A stretch of 64,000 bases of DNA from Pagrus major (GCF_040436345.1 NC_133221.1:21400665-21464664); one strand, 5' to 3'. Positions 1-29,546 are shown, counted from the stretch's first letter. The notes: a model not told the origin generated them from the sequence alone. Program-made: numbers and translations.

Positions 1-364
1 GGTGATGCACTGGATACGTTTGGAAAGATGCCCAAGCCAGTGCCCATAAAAGCCCCAACTGCTTAACTAGGCCCTAACCCCAACCCCATGCAATGTGTGT
101 GCCACAACTTAATGCTGCAGTATGGTAGCATTTTTATCTGTTTCTATTTATCCTGCAGAGGCAGTTCTTTTTTTTTTTTTTTTTTGTTTTGCTTTGCTGA
201 CTCTTGTCCCAGTTTCTTTAAATGAAATACCAGCGGTGTTACTTGACACACATTTCACTCTCAGTTCAGTTTGGACTATTATGATAACCCACAGTCATGC
301 ACTGGGATAGAATAAGTGCAGAATGTACACCAAAAAAAAAGACAAAAAATGCATCCAAAGGAAT

Positions 365-690
365 AGAGCTGCAACGACTAATCAACTAAATTAAGCGCCG
401 ACTATTTTGATAATTGATTTATGGGTTTGAGTCATTTTTTTAGAGGTAAAAAAACAACATTTTCTGATTCCAGCTTTTTAAAATGTGAATATTTACTGGT
501 TCCTCGACTCCTCTATGACAGTAAAGTGGATGTCTTTGAATTGTGGACAAAACAAGACATTTGAGGGTGTCATCTTGGGCTTTGGGAAACACTGATCAAC
601 ATTTTTCACCGTTTTATTACATTTTATAGACCCAACAACCAATCAATCAATTGAAAAACCATATTGACAACAATGAAAATAATTGTTGCA
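365..690. repeat. Teleost interspersed repeat with inverted ends (AGCTGCAACGA...GTTGCA)
   Basis: It begins GAGCTGCAACGACTAATC and ends with a roughly inverted ATTGTTGCA. The core has the CGACTATTTTGATAATTGATT pattern split across many fish introns. A diverged relative lies at 18460-18830. The arrangement suggests a non-autonomous DNA transposon; the class was not determined. Confidence 0.55.
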
Positions 691-2128
691 AAGGAGCAAT
701 GAGAATGAAAACTTGCCTGCTGAAAACAAACAACACATGATGGTTGACAGTAGCCAAATGCATCTATATGACTTTCCACATTCCTGTCACTCTGCTCTTA
801 TTTGTCTCCTAATCCCTGCCTACACGGCACTCTCCCCCTCCTGTCTCGGTCTCTAGCCGCCTGTTCCTCGCTGTCTTTGTCTCCTTTCTCTGTCCTCATG
901 TCTTGATCTGCCACCTGTCACTCTGTCACACTGAGGGGACAGGCTAGTGTGTCCGTTTAAGCTTCAGACATTAAGCCTGACCGATGGAGAGAAAGGGGGC
1001 TTGGACCAAGCAAGAGAGGGAACGCACAGGGGCCTCCGAGATTGACAAGCACCAATTGGCTGGCAACACCAACCCGTCTAATCCTTTTAAGATTTTCACA
1101 TCAGTGCCCCCTGCCACTGCCACACAATGTCAAAGAAAGAATCAGGGCACCGGCGAAAATTGTGGAGAATTATCAGAGGCAGAAAAGGCCACGTGCACAG
1201 TTGTTTTCTGACGTGTTTTGCGGTTGTTTGTACTTAGCGAAGGGCTTTGCTTTTGTCTGCCTGACCAGTTGCTTGGTGTAGTGGCTCACAGGTACGACCC
1301 TATCATTTATTTACAAACACCACACACACACATACACGCACATATGCACAGCCACTAAGTGCTAAAATGTATAATTTAACAGACTATTTCAGTGATTTTT
1401 CTTTTCTTTTGCACAATGCATGACTTTATGGAAATATTTGCACACGAGGCAAATTCAAATGCAGGCGGTAACCTTTTAGAAAGCAAGTGGATAATTTATT
1501 TGTTTATTTGTTTGTCATTAATGATGTAAGATGAACAAATGTGTGCACGATCATGCATAATTTAGATATTTATGGTCATGCAATAATTTAGTATTATTTT
1601 ATATATTTTTTCCATATACCTCAGGTACAAAAAATAAATGTGCTGTGGACAGTTTCTTCTGAAGTGCTGTTGTGTTAAGAGTTTCTAGAGAAACGCATGT
1701 GTCAAAAAGATTTACTAGTGCTTTGTGCATGCATCTGCAGATGGCCATGTTGTTTTCTTTTCTTCCCAATCAGTTCTCTGTCACACACACACCTACACAC
1801 ACACACGTTTCCAGTAACTGTTCTCACTTAATCCTGCTTGCAATTTCATCCTAATGCAATATTCAGGCACCTTAAATTATGGCCCAGCAAAAGCAGGCAA
1901 ATCAACAGTTTCCTGTGTGTGTGAATTTGTGCATGTGCGAGTGTGAGAGAGAGAGAGTGAGTGTGTGTCTGTGTCTGTGTGTGTGTGTGTGTGTCTACCC
2001 CGATTAAATAGTTCCCATTCATTTAGAATGCCAACAATCACACAAAACGGGTCTGTAAGCGAGTCCATTGAGTGTTTTTAGGGCCAAGTTGCATCTGAAG
2101 GAAACAGCTGAGAGAGTGCGGGGGGTCG

Positions 2129-2172
2129 GTGTGTGTGTGTGTGTGTGTGTGTGCGTGTGTGTGTGTGTGTGT
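2129..2172. repeat. (TG)n microsatellite
   Basis: An interrupted TG dinucleotide tract; one GCG interruption near 2153. Confidence 0.9.
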
Positions 2173-3249
2173 TGCGTGGGTAGTTGAATGGGGTTTGAAG
2201 AGAAGATGAACCTTGTCCACCTTCTTGTCACTCCTTCATCTTTTGTGTTTTGGAGTGGAGCCCTTTCCAGCGCTGTTTGATCTGCCCTTCTACCCCACGA
2301 TGGATCCATCAATAAATAGACACTGGCGTGCATGTGTGTGTGTGTTTGTGGCCACAGTGGGGGATTATTGCGAGCCCTACGGCTGGCATTGATCGATGAG
2401 GCATCTGTCCCGTGAACACTGGACAGAGATGGGAAGAGGTCAAGACAGGTCTGAGTGTGCGGACCTTACTGTAGGACACACACACAAAGATTCATAGAGA
2501 TTCAAAATGCAACAAATATTTATTAGAAATATTTCCTATTTGAATTCCCACTTTCTTAGTTATCCCCTGGATGTTTTCATTGAAAGGAAAAAAAACAAAA
2601 ATGTCCTGATAATCCTCTCATAATAATGAAGAAGATATGTTATTATTATCACCATAAAGTGGTTTTAGAAGATTTAAAATGAATAGATAACAAGGTTCAT
2701 TTTATTTAAAATAAAATACGGAAGCACTCAAATGTGATATTGCCACGTTGTTCATCCTTTATATTTATTAAGTGTTTTTCTTTCAAGTCCATTTTTGTGT
2801 CTTGTGTTCAGAATGATTTTGTCCCTGTTTTCTCACCTATGCTATTGATTAAAACAATTGAGGAAAAATCAGATAATGATATTAATAATTTGGGCTTTTT
2901 AAATAACTTCGATGCTAAATTTCATACAGAGAGACATTTTTAATTTTAAGAAGATGTGTTAAAATATCATCTTTAAACGCTCTAGTTTACTGAATTTGTT
3001 TAATCATCATTGAATTGAATTTAATCATCAGAGTTTAAAGAAATTGCTCCCATCGTTAGACTGGTTTAAATAACGTTGCTGCATTTTTAAGGAAACAATG
3101 ATCAATAAAAGGCCCACTGATATAGCGCTTATCTTCGTGTGCGCGCGCGTGTATTTGCGCGTGCTTACACGAGTGTGTGTGAGAGTGATCGAGTGACTGA
3201 CACCGTGAGTGCAAGTCTGTCCGGCTGCTTTATCCATTATTTACATCAA

Positions 3250-3647
3250 TAATAGATTTATCAGGCGGCCAAAGCGGCGGCTGGGATCGGAGATGCGGGG
3301 AGGGGTCTGCGCCGCAGATCCCTCAATCCTTTTGGCTGGAGATAAGACGAGGAGGAGTGGCCGACGGGTAACCGAGAGAGCACCAAGGGGCAATAGGGAA
3401 TCACTAATGAGAGAGAGAGAGAGAGTCAGAGAGAGAGAGAGCGAGAGAGAGAGAGAGAGAGAGAGAGACTCATCATCATCATCAAAGACGCGCTCACTGA
3501 CTAGATTAGAGAGTAGCCCGGCGGAGGAGCTTCATCCAACCAGAGGGAACAATCACCGACCGTCCGCTGCGCGCCCGGCCGCTCCGCGACCTCCTCTCCC
3601 CGGCCCTGTCCGCCCCAGCGCTCCGCTCCCTCTCCGGTAGACCTACT
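3250..3647 (+). promoter_or_regulatory. GC/CpG-rich block, candidate internal prdm16 promoter and 5' UTR
   Basis: A block rich in G, C and CpG (about 3265-3795) stands out from AT-rich intron on both sides. It contains a GA tract (3411-3468) followed by CpG-dense sequence leading to an ATG at 3648. It lies about 1.3 kb before the last PR-domain exon. In MECOM an internal promoter at the equivalent place makes the PR-less EVI1 form, so this is inferred to be a short-isoform promoter of prdm16. No transcript evidence is available here. Confidence 0.4.
3411..3468. repeat. (GA)n tract
   Basis: A polypurine GAGA tract with a few interruptions inside the GC-rich block. It could act as a GAGA-type promoter element, but this is not shown. 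Confidence 0.85.
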
Positions 3648-3758
3648 ATGGGTTGCGTCGCCAACTCCACCGGGACTGAAGTGCTACTGCAGCAGCTGGA
3701 GGCTCTCCGCAGCGCCGCGCAACTTTCACAACTCTTCCGTCTCACGGAGAAAAGAAAG
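3648..3758 (+). CDS. Candidate alternative first coding exon of prdm16 (37 codons)
   Basis: An ATG in the CpG-rich block opens a frame starting MGCVANSTGTEV and reaching LTEKRK. A possible donor AAAG|GTCAGG then falls at phase 0, the phase required by the exon at 5061. Spliced to it, the product would carry a short unrelated N-terminus and only the tail of the PR domain. The frame otherwise stops after 50 codons at 3800. Alternatively the exon is 5' UTR and translation begins at the ATG at 5115 (MKDGIFPEG), which corresponds to the EVI1 start. There is no homology for the 37 residues, so confidence is low. Confidence 0.3.
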
Positions 3759-3828
3759 GTCAGGTCGAAAAAGAAAGGCTGCCGCAGCCGCTGTGTGTAG
3801 CGTAATTGTTGTAAATATGTAGGCCTAC

Positions 3829-3865
3829 GATAATAATAATATTATTATTAACAATAATAGTAATA

Positions 3866-3912
<47 letters not shown>
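3829..3912. repeat. (TAA/ATA)n microsatellite
   Basis: A tract of AATAAT triplets, the last part nearly perfect. Confidence 0.9.
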
Positions 3913-3913
<1 letters not shown>

Positions 3914-4005
3914 CTTTTAGGCCTTTGCTCCTTGTCTCATCTTCAGTGCACTAAGTCTCGGAAGTTAGTTTCACCGGCCTTTCACTGTGTGTGCGACTCG
4001 ATATT

Positions 4006-4011
<6 letters not shown>

Positions 4012-4042
<31 letters not shown>
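4012..4042. repeat. (TG)n microsatellite
   Basis: A nearly pure TG tract in the intron before the last PR exon. A second one lies at 4220-4256. Confidence 0.9.
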
Positions 4043-4045
<3 letters not shown>

Positions 4046-4218
4046 AATGAGTGTGTTCAGCCTGCTTCGTTGAATTGGTGCAGAGCGCCCCCATGTGTTC
4101 AGAGGTCACATATTTTACGAGCAGCTTGAAGTGGAAGTTTGCGCTGTGGTTTATTGAAGCTGTAATATTATTCATTGGTAAATTATACACGTTGATTGTG
4201 ACCGAGTTGTCTTTAGAC

Positions 4219-4219
<1 letters not shown>

Positions 4220-4256
<37 letters not shown>
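4220..4256. repeat. (TG)n microsatellite
   Basis: A pure TG tract. His-Thr open frames on the other strand are artefacts of it. Confidence 0.9.
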
Positions 4257-4258
<2 letters not shown>

Positions 4259-5060
4259 CTTAGTTTGGTTCGCAGGTTTTCTTGATGCTGGATAAGGCCT
4301 CGTTTCTGAGTGGCGTCGAATTTTGCCATTTTTCCTTGTCTTTACTTTTGGCAAAAAAATAAATAAAAATACTAGGCCTACTAATAATAAGTAATTTATG
4401 TCTGATCACACACGTTAAATAATCTCAATCAAAGGAATCACTGTGTGCAGATAAAGAGCCGACATTTCCCAGTATGCTGCAGCTGTAAATGAAAGAAAGA
4501 AAAGAAAAAAAAACGCACGAGAGCAGCTGAGCGGTTTGATGTTTATTTTCGTTTCACTCGCCACTTTTCCTTCAGACTGTTTAGACTCATTACAGCAGTG
4601 TTTGTATCGTCTGGATTTCTTCTACATTTTCATTATAAAAAAAACCCCATTTGAGTAATTGTTTTTTGAAAGAACGCAGAACTGTTTTTTGTTGTATTTC
4701 AAGTGATTTGTAAGGGAAACACATTATTTTATGTTCGTTTTGTTTATTTTATAACGTGAAATGTGGAATAAAATAAATCACTGTGTGCATCACAAAAAGT
4801 CCGACGGAACGACTTTTAATTAGTAAAAAAAAAAAAAAAATTGTGAAATTTTATGAACATTTCTGAAGCGAACATCTGAAGCTGATTTTAGGCCGCATGA
4901 TGTTTAATTTTCTTATTAACAACCCTATTTATATGCTAATAGTATCACAACAACGTGAGGCCTTTCCATTAAGTGCGACAATAAATAAGTGGGAGTCCAG
5001 GCTTATAAATTCCGTCCTGACCTGAAGTTAAAGTCTCCCTGTCTTTCTCTCCCTCCTCAG

Positions 5061-22807
<17,747 letters not shown>

Positions 22808-22853
<46 letters not shown>
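22808..22853. repeat. (GA)n microsatellite right after the prdm16 stop
   Basis: About 23 GA units. The duplicate copy (48764-48802) is shorter. Confidence 0.93.
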
Positions 22854-22855
<2 letters not shown>

Positions 22856-22990
22856 GTGGGAGGAAGAGGACAGACAGAAGCAAGAGACTGACATGTGGAC
22901 ATGAGTACTGAGAAGACACGGCCGAAGAAGAATTCAGTGTCACGTTCATTCAAGATAGAGAGAATATGTCCGTGTGGATATGTGTGTTCA

Positions 22991-22992
<2 letters not shown>

Positions 22993-23046
<54 letters not shown>

Positions 23047-23094
23047 TGAGTGAGTGAGTGAGTGAGTGAGTGAGTGAGTGAGTGAGTGAGTGAG
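22993..23094. repeat. Compound (TG)n(GAGT)n microsatellite
   Basis: About 25 TG units followed by about 12 GAGT units. The duplicate copy at 48943-49042 has more TG and fewer GAGT units. Confidence 0.93.
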
Positions 23095-26000
23095 AGGAGG
23101 GAGAGACTGTCCCTTGGTGAGGCGTCTCGCAAGACTCTGTCAAAGAGAAAGCACTGCTAAGCTCCTGTTGATGTGAAGGACATGATGAATGCTTCTCAAC
23201 AGCATTGAAACTCTGCATTACTCCGATCCTCCCCACGTCCACAAGGCTCCCCCAGCACCACAGAGACCCTATGGAAGGCTCTCATAAAGACACTTAATGA
23301 CTAGTATGTCTCTAAAGTCTGTGTACACCGCCTACTATAAGCACTGCAGCATCAGCACTGCATCAGCACTGCATGTCCACAAGGTGGTGCTGTTTCACCA
23401 GGAACATAGTGGGCGAGTGCACTATTGTCTCCAGGTTTCCCCCATCGATCATGGGCAACTCATTTACTGATCTTGTTTCAATTCTAACTGCAGAATCAAC
23501 AATAGCACCACACTAAATGTTACTTGAGGAAATGAACAGCTCCAGTAGACTGTTGATTTTTGGAATGATTACATGGAGAATGATGTTCAAATGTGCATGG
23601 CAACTGGTGATTTTAATGAGCTATTTGGGACACTAGCCATCGTAATTGGTTCCCCAATGTGATCACGCTGAAAATGAATTGAAATCGAAAAATGAGGAAA
23701 GTCTTTCTCTGCTTGTTTATTTCATCGTCATTTGTTAATTTTATTTACTTTCTGTCCTCTTAGATACCACAGTATTGTTTCTTTGTAGGCACCACAGTGC
23801 TAAAATTGTTAATATAATTATTTTAGAGAAGGACCAAAATTGTATGATATTGTCATATGGTGTACAAAATAACCTAGATGTTCATAGCAAGAGTGGTATG
23901 TGCCAAATAACCCATAGAAAATGTTTTGTTCTCTGACAATCATTTCATTTCCAAGGGGCTCGCCTTTGCTGTCATAGTTTTTTTTTTCTTATTACGCTCT
24001 TATAAATTTGATTTCAGAAGTGTGTGTATGTATTTATTTTTTGGTTGTTTTGTCATGACTGGAGGAGCGAAAATGAAGAAAAGTCATTTTATCCCTCCTT
24101 TCTTGTTGCTGAAGGAATGAACGCCTGTCAGAGCGTGAGGGAGATTCTGAATCTCTGGTATTGATGCGTTAGTGTGCCAAAATGGAAAGAACCCATGAAA
24201 TTAATAGTTTTTATTTATAGTGGAAGATAGCTGTAGTTAGTTTTAGGCCCTATTTGGCATTGTAACGTCCTGCAGTGTTCAGTTTTTTTTTTTTCTCGTT
24301 TCAGTTCAACCATTTTACCCAGTATGCTGAATGTGTCTTGTTCAAATTGGCGTGCAAATTGGCTCAAGTGTTATAATGGCGGGAGCAGACTTGGACAACT
24401 TTCACTATGAACGTCAGAAAGGGGCATTACATTGTCGCTACTGAATCTGACTAGTTTCCACCACATCAAGCTCCCTTTTCCTTTTGTTTTTCATCCGATA
24501 CATGTAGTGTAACCAATAAATATTCCCTTTAAAAGTAGTTGTCCTGTATGACGTGGTCCAAAAGTTTAAAAAACACAGTCACATCTGCATGAAAATCTGG
24601 TTTCTGCTGCATTGGAGTGACACATTCACTATTCATGCAAGAAGGAAGGCAAGGACTGATGAAACCAGAAGACAAGAGCAAAGTAAACCACAGAGTGTCA
24701 AAATGGATGTCATAATTCTGCTGGTCGGTCCTTCCAACACATATAAAAAATGTCTACTCTGGACAGGGAAAGCAGAAAACACTTGATCATGAATTTAACT
24801 TTATGTTCCCTGTTCTTCTTGTGAGATCATACTGAAACTCATTCCATGTGGTCTACAAGGTAGCTGTGCCATGGAGGGCATGAGTCATTTACTGTAGATA
24901 ACTGTAGATAGCTGCAGGAGGCAGGGGGGGTGAGCATTGTTGATCATTGTTGCCTTGATCCTCCCTGCGTACTGGGACTTTCAGAACTAGGCCTGATGCT
25001 GTATTTTCAAACTAGTACTTAAACCAATATGGGTCCAAGCCATAAATTGATCAGGCTTAGGTCTCTAGAACTTCGATCACAGATAGATGAGACTAGTTTC
25101 ACTTTCAGTAGACGAGCAGCTCATGCTCGACATGGAGGGATAAGAAAAATCTGAAACAGAAGCACTGTAATTTTTCTTCACCACAGCAGGTGGTGGTGTG
25201 ATGCGAGGACTGATGCATCATCTCATTTTTCTAAAGACAGAAGTCTTTTTTTTTTATAATTCTACTGAATGAGATTTCATTCATGGTAAACACATTGTTT
25301 TCCAACTTGTGGTTATAAAATGTAAAGACTTGGGTTGTTAAGTTTTTAGGTTGACTATATGTAGTAATTCATGTCATGGACTACTGTAATAAGTACGCGC
25401 TGTGTAAAGCAAAGGAATCGAAGGCATTGAAGTATTCCATTTTGCCAACTTCAGAAAGTATTCTGGCAGATGGTCGCTGAAATGTATTTCAGCATAATCG
25501 AACATGGTTGCTGTTTTCCCCCCACTGTTACAGGAGAAAGTAAAAAATATACATATTGTTTCTTTTGAACTGTATAGTATTTTAAAGAATGAAAAACAAT
25601 GATGCATTTGTCTGAAGAAAAAAAAATCATTGAAAAATATGGGTTTAAATGGATGGTGCTTGTTTTGTTTGAATCTGAGTTGTATATCGCCTCTGTTATG
25701 TTTATTGAAAACAAACAAAAAAAAAGATATTGTGCATGACGTGTTTAGCAGTCATAATGATGTCCATTTGTGAAATGTGTATCAAATCAAAAAATGAGAG
25801 AAAAAAAAAGAAAAGAAAAAAAGAAATCCGTAGATGCACTTATTGTACATGTGGTTAGGTTAGTAGGTTTGACTTCAAGTTCTTGACTGCCTTACAGGTG
25901 GCTCTGAAAGACATAGAAAAGACTTGTGGGACAAGACATAATGAAAAACAATAAAGGATTGTAGAATAATATTGAACAATTCTGAAATTGCAGTTCTTTT

Positions 26001-26142
26001 GATGCTTGTGATTATTGAAGATGTACTTTAGAGAAATTTCATTGAAAAGATATGACTCTGATGTTAATTCTGTAGAATAGCAATGTATACCAAATGTAAT
26101 CTTTCCAATGCTATGAAGAATTTATACATGAAATTGATATGC

Positions 26143-26148
26143 AATAAA
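26143..26148 (+). terminator. prdm16: AATAAA polyadenylation signal of prdm16
   Basis: GCAATAAAACCTGTGTGC, with TGTATGTGTGTG about 30 bp downstream, a typical signal plus GU-rich element. The copy is at 52080. Confidence 0.65.
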
Positions 26149-26165
26149 ACCTGTGTGCTTTTTAA

Positions 26166-26870
26166 ATGAGACGTCCACTGTATGTGTGTGAGTTAAGAGA
26201 ATGATCAGTGAAAGGCAACTCAAGTGGTTTCCCTCCCAGTGTCTAATTCATTATTTATGGACAGCTGAAACACTTAGTCAATTCATCATTTAAGTCTTTA
26301 ATCAAGCAACAAGCATTTTTTTTTTTTTTTAATACAAAGTACATTTGATACATTTGGGGTTTGGACTGTTGATTTCTTTATGTATTAATGGTTTGTCTAA
26401 TAGGGACAGATAGAGTATACATAGACAAACTGAACCAGCTGTCCAATGCAAGTAGTGTTTATAGCAGATGCAACAACCATCCCTAGAAGGGCTTCCATGA
26501 GAATAAGAAATTAAAACAATGAGATAAAAGACAGTTATGTCCTATGATGAGTTATGATGAGGAAGGTCTCTTAAAAGTTTGCTGCAAATTTAAGTGATCA
26601 AGTAGGTAAAAGTTAATGAATGCAGATCATTCACAGCCCATAACAGAAGTACAGAAAGTATTTATAATGAGCATGTGAAGACATCACAATACCCTGAGTG
26701 TTACCCTCAAGAACATTTTACTCCATACAGAACGAGGAATAAATACAGACAGGTGCTAAGTCAATCTGTCATTACATGACAAAGTATAGACTTCTGAACT
26801 GAAAATGGATCAGAGTGACCGAGAACAGCGTTTTAAAATCTGAATGTGAGATGACAGGGAAGAGGAAATA
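26166..26870. other. Gap between prdm16 and the convergent C1q-like gene
   Basis: It probably includes the 3' UTR of the - strand C1q-like gene. A minus-strand ATTAAA variant signal lies at the T-rich tract near 26330. No other gene was seen. Confidence 0.5.
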
Positions 26871-29492
26871 TTACACAGACGTTACAAAAGTAGATATCAA
26901 AATACAACTACTGTGTGTACTGACACACTGCTGCAGTGTATGCATGGCAATAGCAGAAGGAAAGGGACTGTTTGCTAACATGGTGAAAAGCAGATGACCA
27001 CTGAATGTGCTATGATGATTTTCATTGTCAAACACCCTTGAGTTAATCCGCAGATGGACAGACACAACATCTCCGACCTCTAGAAGCAGCGTGATGCCAT
27101 TAGACGATTTCCCAAAATAGGAAGGCTGATGCTCATATGCAACAAAAATTTGGTGTCCGTTCTTGTTCAACGCAGCAGATGAGGGATGTGAAGCATGTCC
27201 ATGTGCACCGATGTGTAACTCAAAGTGGTAGGCGCCTCTCACCGGTGCAATGAAGGAACCTGTGGAACATTTTGTTTGTCAGTGAATTTAAGTGAGAATC
27301 GTCTGTTGCAACATCAGGTTGAAGTCAGGATAGCAAGAAAATCTAATTCATTATTTTGATTTGTGAATTTGAGGACCTGTGTTTTGGTTGTAAGCATTTC
27401 CGATGTTTGACACGACTTTTCTGAAGACCAGAATAAAGTCTGTGTTAAATGGTCCGAGAGTTCCTGAGCCTGAAGCCAAGAGAGAGGCTGAGAAAGCCAC
27501 CTGTTTGACTGAGAGAGACAGAGTGACAGACAGAGAGAGACAGACAGAGAGACTTTTGACTTTTAAAAATAACTTTATTTATCAGTTAGTTATTCTCAAA
27601 ATCAAAAGTGCATCAGCAGCACTAACAGCCAAGAAACAAACAAAACAAAACAAAACAAGCCAAACCAAACCAATCCCATAATAGTCAACAATGTGTGACG
27701 AGAGAGAGAAAGAAAGAGAGAGAGAGAGCAATGTCATTGTTCTGAACTCACTGTGGAAACAACAATCTGACCAACAAGTTCTCAGTCTTACCTTCTCCCT
27801 CTCTCTTTAGAGCCTCCACCTGGTTTTCTGTGACATTAGTCCTGGCTTTAATGGAGATCAGCTCTGCTGTTTGTGCTGGAAAAAAGTCACATCATGACAT
27901 ATAATGTATATAATGAAAAATTGAGCCATAGCCAGAAGAGTTATATAACATGTATTGTAATTTGTTTCCTCAGTGTTTCATTGTTTGTTTTCTTCATCAG
28001 AGCCGTGATGTTCTCCACACAGCACCTTGAAGATGCTGCTTTAGCTTCTCCACCTCAGTCTTCTGTTCTCTCAGTTCAGCTGCTTGCGCTTGAGAAACAC
28101 AGTAAATGCCTGTATGTTAGTTTTAACTTCAACATCATTTTCCTTGGAAAACTTCTGTAAATTGTTGAGTTACTGTTGTAGCCACATTAGCTGCATGACT
28201 CTATGGGATGTCACTGTCAATCATTCAGTCAGTCCACCACTTTGACACAGACTGAAATATCTTGACAACTATTGGATAGATGAAATTTATATTTATATTT
28301 TATCTACTGTGATCATCAGAGCAGGATTTCAATTAACACAATGAAGTTAACATTTGGGGTTTAAGTGTCTTTCCAACTAAAACGTCTCAATGACTATTTG
28401 ATGATAGTCATGAAATTTGGTACAGACATTCATGTTCTCCTCAGGATGAAAAGTAACATCCTCTGTCGTCCCTCACCTTTTTATCTAGGCCACCATCAGG
28501 TCAACATCTTAATCAAATCAAATCAACTTTATTTATATGGCACTTTTCATACAGTTTTGTAGCACAAAGTGCCTCACAGAGGGTAAAAACAAACAAACAG
28601 AACAAGACAAAACATCATGAAAACCCCAAGCCTCCCACCCCCATAAACATACACACAGATACACAGTTACATACACACTCACGTACATACATAGACATAC
28701 TGACAGACATACACACCCACACACACAAACATACACACACCCACACACATACACTAGTTATTGCTAAGGAGACATGGCTCGGCACAGAGATCAGAGGTGA
28801 GGAACAGCTAATCAGTCCAATACTTTGGTTTATGACCAAACCTACAGATGCACACATCAGCCTATATTGTACTTTGTAATTGTGCTGATTAATATCTGTG
28901 AGCACATTCAATTGTGTATGAAGCTGTAATATTGTAGGACACTGTAACAGTGACCTCAGTTTGTTGCTGTAGTTGAAAAATGAAAGAAACAAAAGAGTTT
29001 AAAAGGTGTAGAAGACAAGGATTTTTAGACTGAGAAAATTCTGTTGCTGTTGTTAAACTGACACACTGTGTACATTAAGAAGAACGTTATAAAGTCTCCC
29101 AGAAGCTTTTCTTTGACTCATCTTTACCTGCAGGTCATACTGCAAAACAGTTCAGTGTTACAACATTATACAAAACCCTCCTGTAACAAAGCAGTGGTTC
29201 TTATTGGTATAACCTCCCTCACTACCTTACATACTACTGTACCTTCATTCTCTCTCTGTACGTGCCTCATCTCCACCCTCTGTTCAGCCAGCGAGGCGCT
29301 CATCTCTCTCAGCACAGCACCGATGTCTTGTGTACATCTCTGTTGTTGGTCAGCAGCATTTGTTGGTTCCCTTCTCTCAGCTTCAGTTTGCTTTCCAAGT
29401 GGAATAATGTGGTTGTCAGACTCTGTTTGAAGCTGAGCCGTGCAGAGAGAGCAGATCAGCAGCAACAGAGGAAAACACATTGTCATCTCCAT
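26871..29492 (-). CDS. C1q-1: secreted C1q-like protein with extended C-terminus (type A first exon)
   Basis: Minus-strand exons, 5' to 3': 29492-29243, 28082-28026, 27875-27792, 27508-27377, 27259-26871. The sum is 912 nt, 303 aa, and every internal junction is phase 1. Exon 1 gives the signal peptide [20 protein letters not shown] and a Glu/Gln-rich coil. Exons 2-3 are short coils ([20 protein letters not shown]). Exons 4-5 are the globular C1q domain ([35 protein letters not shown]). There is no collagen stalk. Family role: secreted trimeric recognition or adhesion proteins, many in fish immunity. Oddities: the usual stop after GHLLFTM is TTA, adding about 35 residues, and the exon 2 donor is a weak GTGCTG. 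I saw two extra splice-like spots (near 28973 and 29130) but no in-phase exon. Confidence 0.8.
27377..27508 (-). CDS. C1q-1 exon 4: first part of the globular C1q domain
   Basis: It begins after CTCTCTCAG with [14 protein letters not shown] and ends NAYNQNTG. It is 132 nt, phase 1 in and out; the same size in every paralogue here. Confidence 0.82.
27792..27875 (-). CDS. C1q-1 exon 3: 28-residue coil
   Basis: 84 nt, encoding [19 protein letters not shown] and VEALKREGE. This exon occurs seven times in the window (27792, 31412, 35209, 37609, 44170, 53741, 59447, plus 61854 in the last module) and is the best marker of the C1q units. Confidence 0.8.
28195..28920. repeat. Teleost interspersed repeat inside a C1q-1 intron
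   Basis: It contains the fish repeat phrases GAAATATCTTGACAACTATT, ATGAAATTTGGTACAGACAT, CCACCATCAGGTCAACATC and CAATACTTTGGTTTATGACC. It is interrupted by the 293-bp insertion 28516-28808. Related pieces are at 32030-32160, 38100-38340, 38975-39110, 54150-54870, 62340-62600 and 63230-63360. Confidence 0.65.
28516..28808. mobile_element. 293-bp insertion with TAATCA target duplication, CA-rich core
   Basis: The paralogous unit at 32050-32070 reads straight through TTAATCAGTCC. Here the site is split: TAATCA (28510-28515), 293 bp, then TAATCA (28809-28814). The insert starts AATCAAATCAACTTTATTT and has a CA-rich minisatellite (28643-28752). An identical-length copy lies at 54466-54758, so it was inserted before the large duplication. 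Likely a non-autonomous retroelement; class not determined. Confidence 0.7.
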
Positions 29493-29546
29493 TCTCAAAG
29501 TGGCGGTCTGTTCAGTTCTACTGTGTAGTTTCTGTGTTCATCTCAG

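Larger units (their letters stand above)
1..3249. other. prdm16 intron, no exon seen
   Basis: AT-rich sequence with no splice-bounded conserved reading frame. It holds a teleost interspersed repeat (365-690) and TG/CA microsatellites around 1783-1806, 1975-1994 and 2129-2172. Open frames over the TG tracts translate only to His-Thr runs. Confidence 0.7.
22806..26165 (+). other. prdm16: prdm16 3' UTR (predicted)
   Basis: AT-rich sequence without introns follows the stop. AATAAA signals occur at 24514, 25950 and 26143; the last, followed by a TG-rich stretch, is the likely end. That gives a 3' UTR of about 3.3 kb. Small open frames here (for example 25374-25718 on the other strand) look incidental. 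The whole stretch is repeated at 48762-52105. Confidence 0.65.

Noticed and set aside
2019-2333. His-Thr repeat frames here and at 3951-4190, 4172-4354, 22950-23242, 42243-42560 and 48748-49190
   Set aside because: They are translations of TG/CA and GAGT microsatellites and have no conserved sequence around them.
23044-23094. A regular short tandem array that might be taken for a CRISPR
   Set aside because: It is a GAGT tetranucleotide microsatellite with no spacers, in a vertebrate genome.
25374-25718. A 114-codon minus-strand frame, also at 51311-51655
   Set aside because: It lies inside the predicted prdm16 3' UTR, is Phe- and Lys-rich from AT-rich sequence, has no domain, and recurs only through the large duplication.
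28900-28973. A possible minus-strand C1q exon starting [14 protein letters not shown]
   Set aside because: In the required phase 1 it stops at once (the frame reads a TGA). Only the wrong phase is open, so it is treated as intron.
29113-29135. A possible 12-nt C1q microexon (YDLQ between GTTTTGCAG and GTAAAG, minus strand)
   Set aside because: Joined after a phase-1 exon it gives an immediate stop, so it does not fit the gene.
29068-29430. A 120-codon + strand frame ([15 protein letters not shown]) that recurs at 39293, 55021, 63544 and, shorter, at 32341
   Set aside because: It lies antisense to the C1q type A first exon. It recurs only because that exon was duplicated, and it has no domain, so it is a shadow frame.
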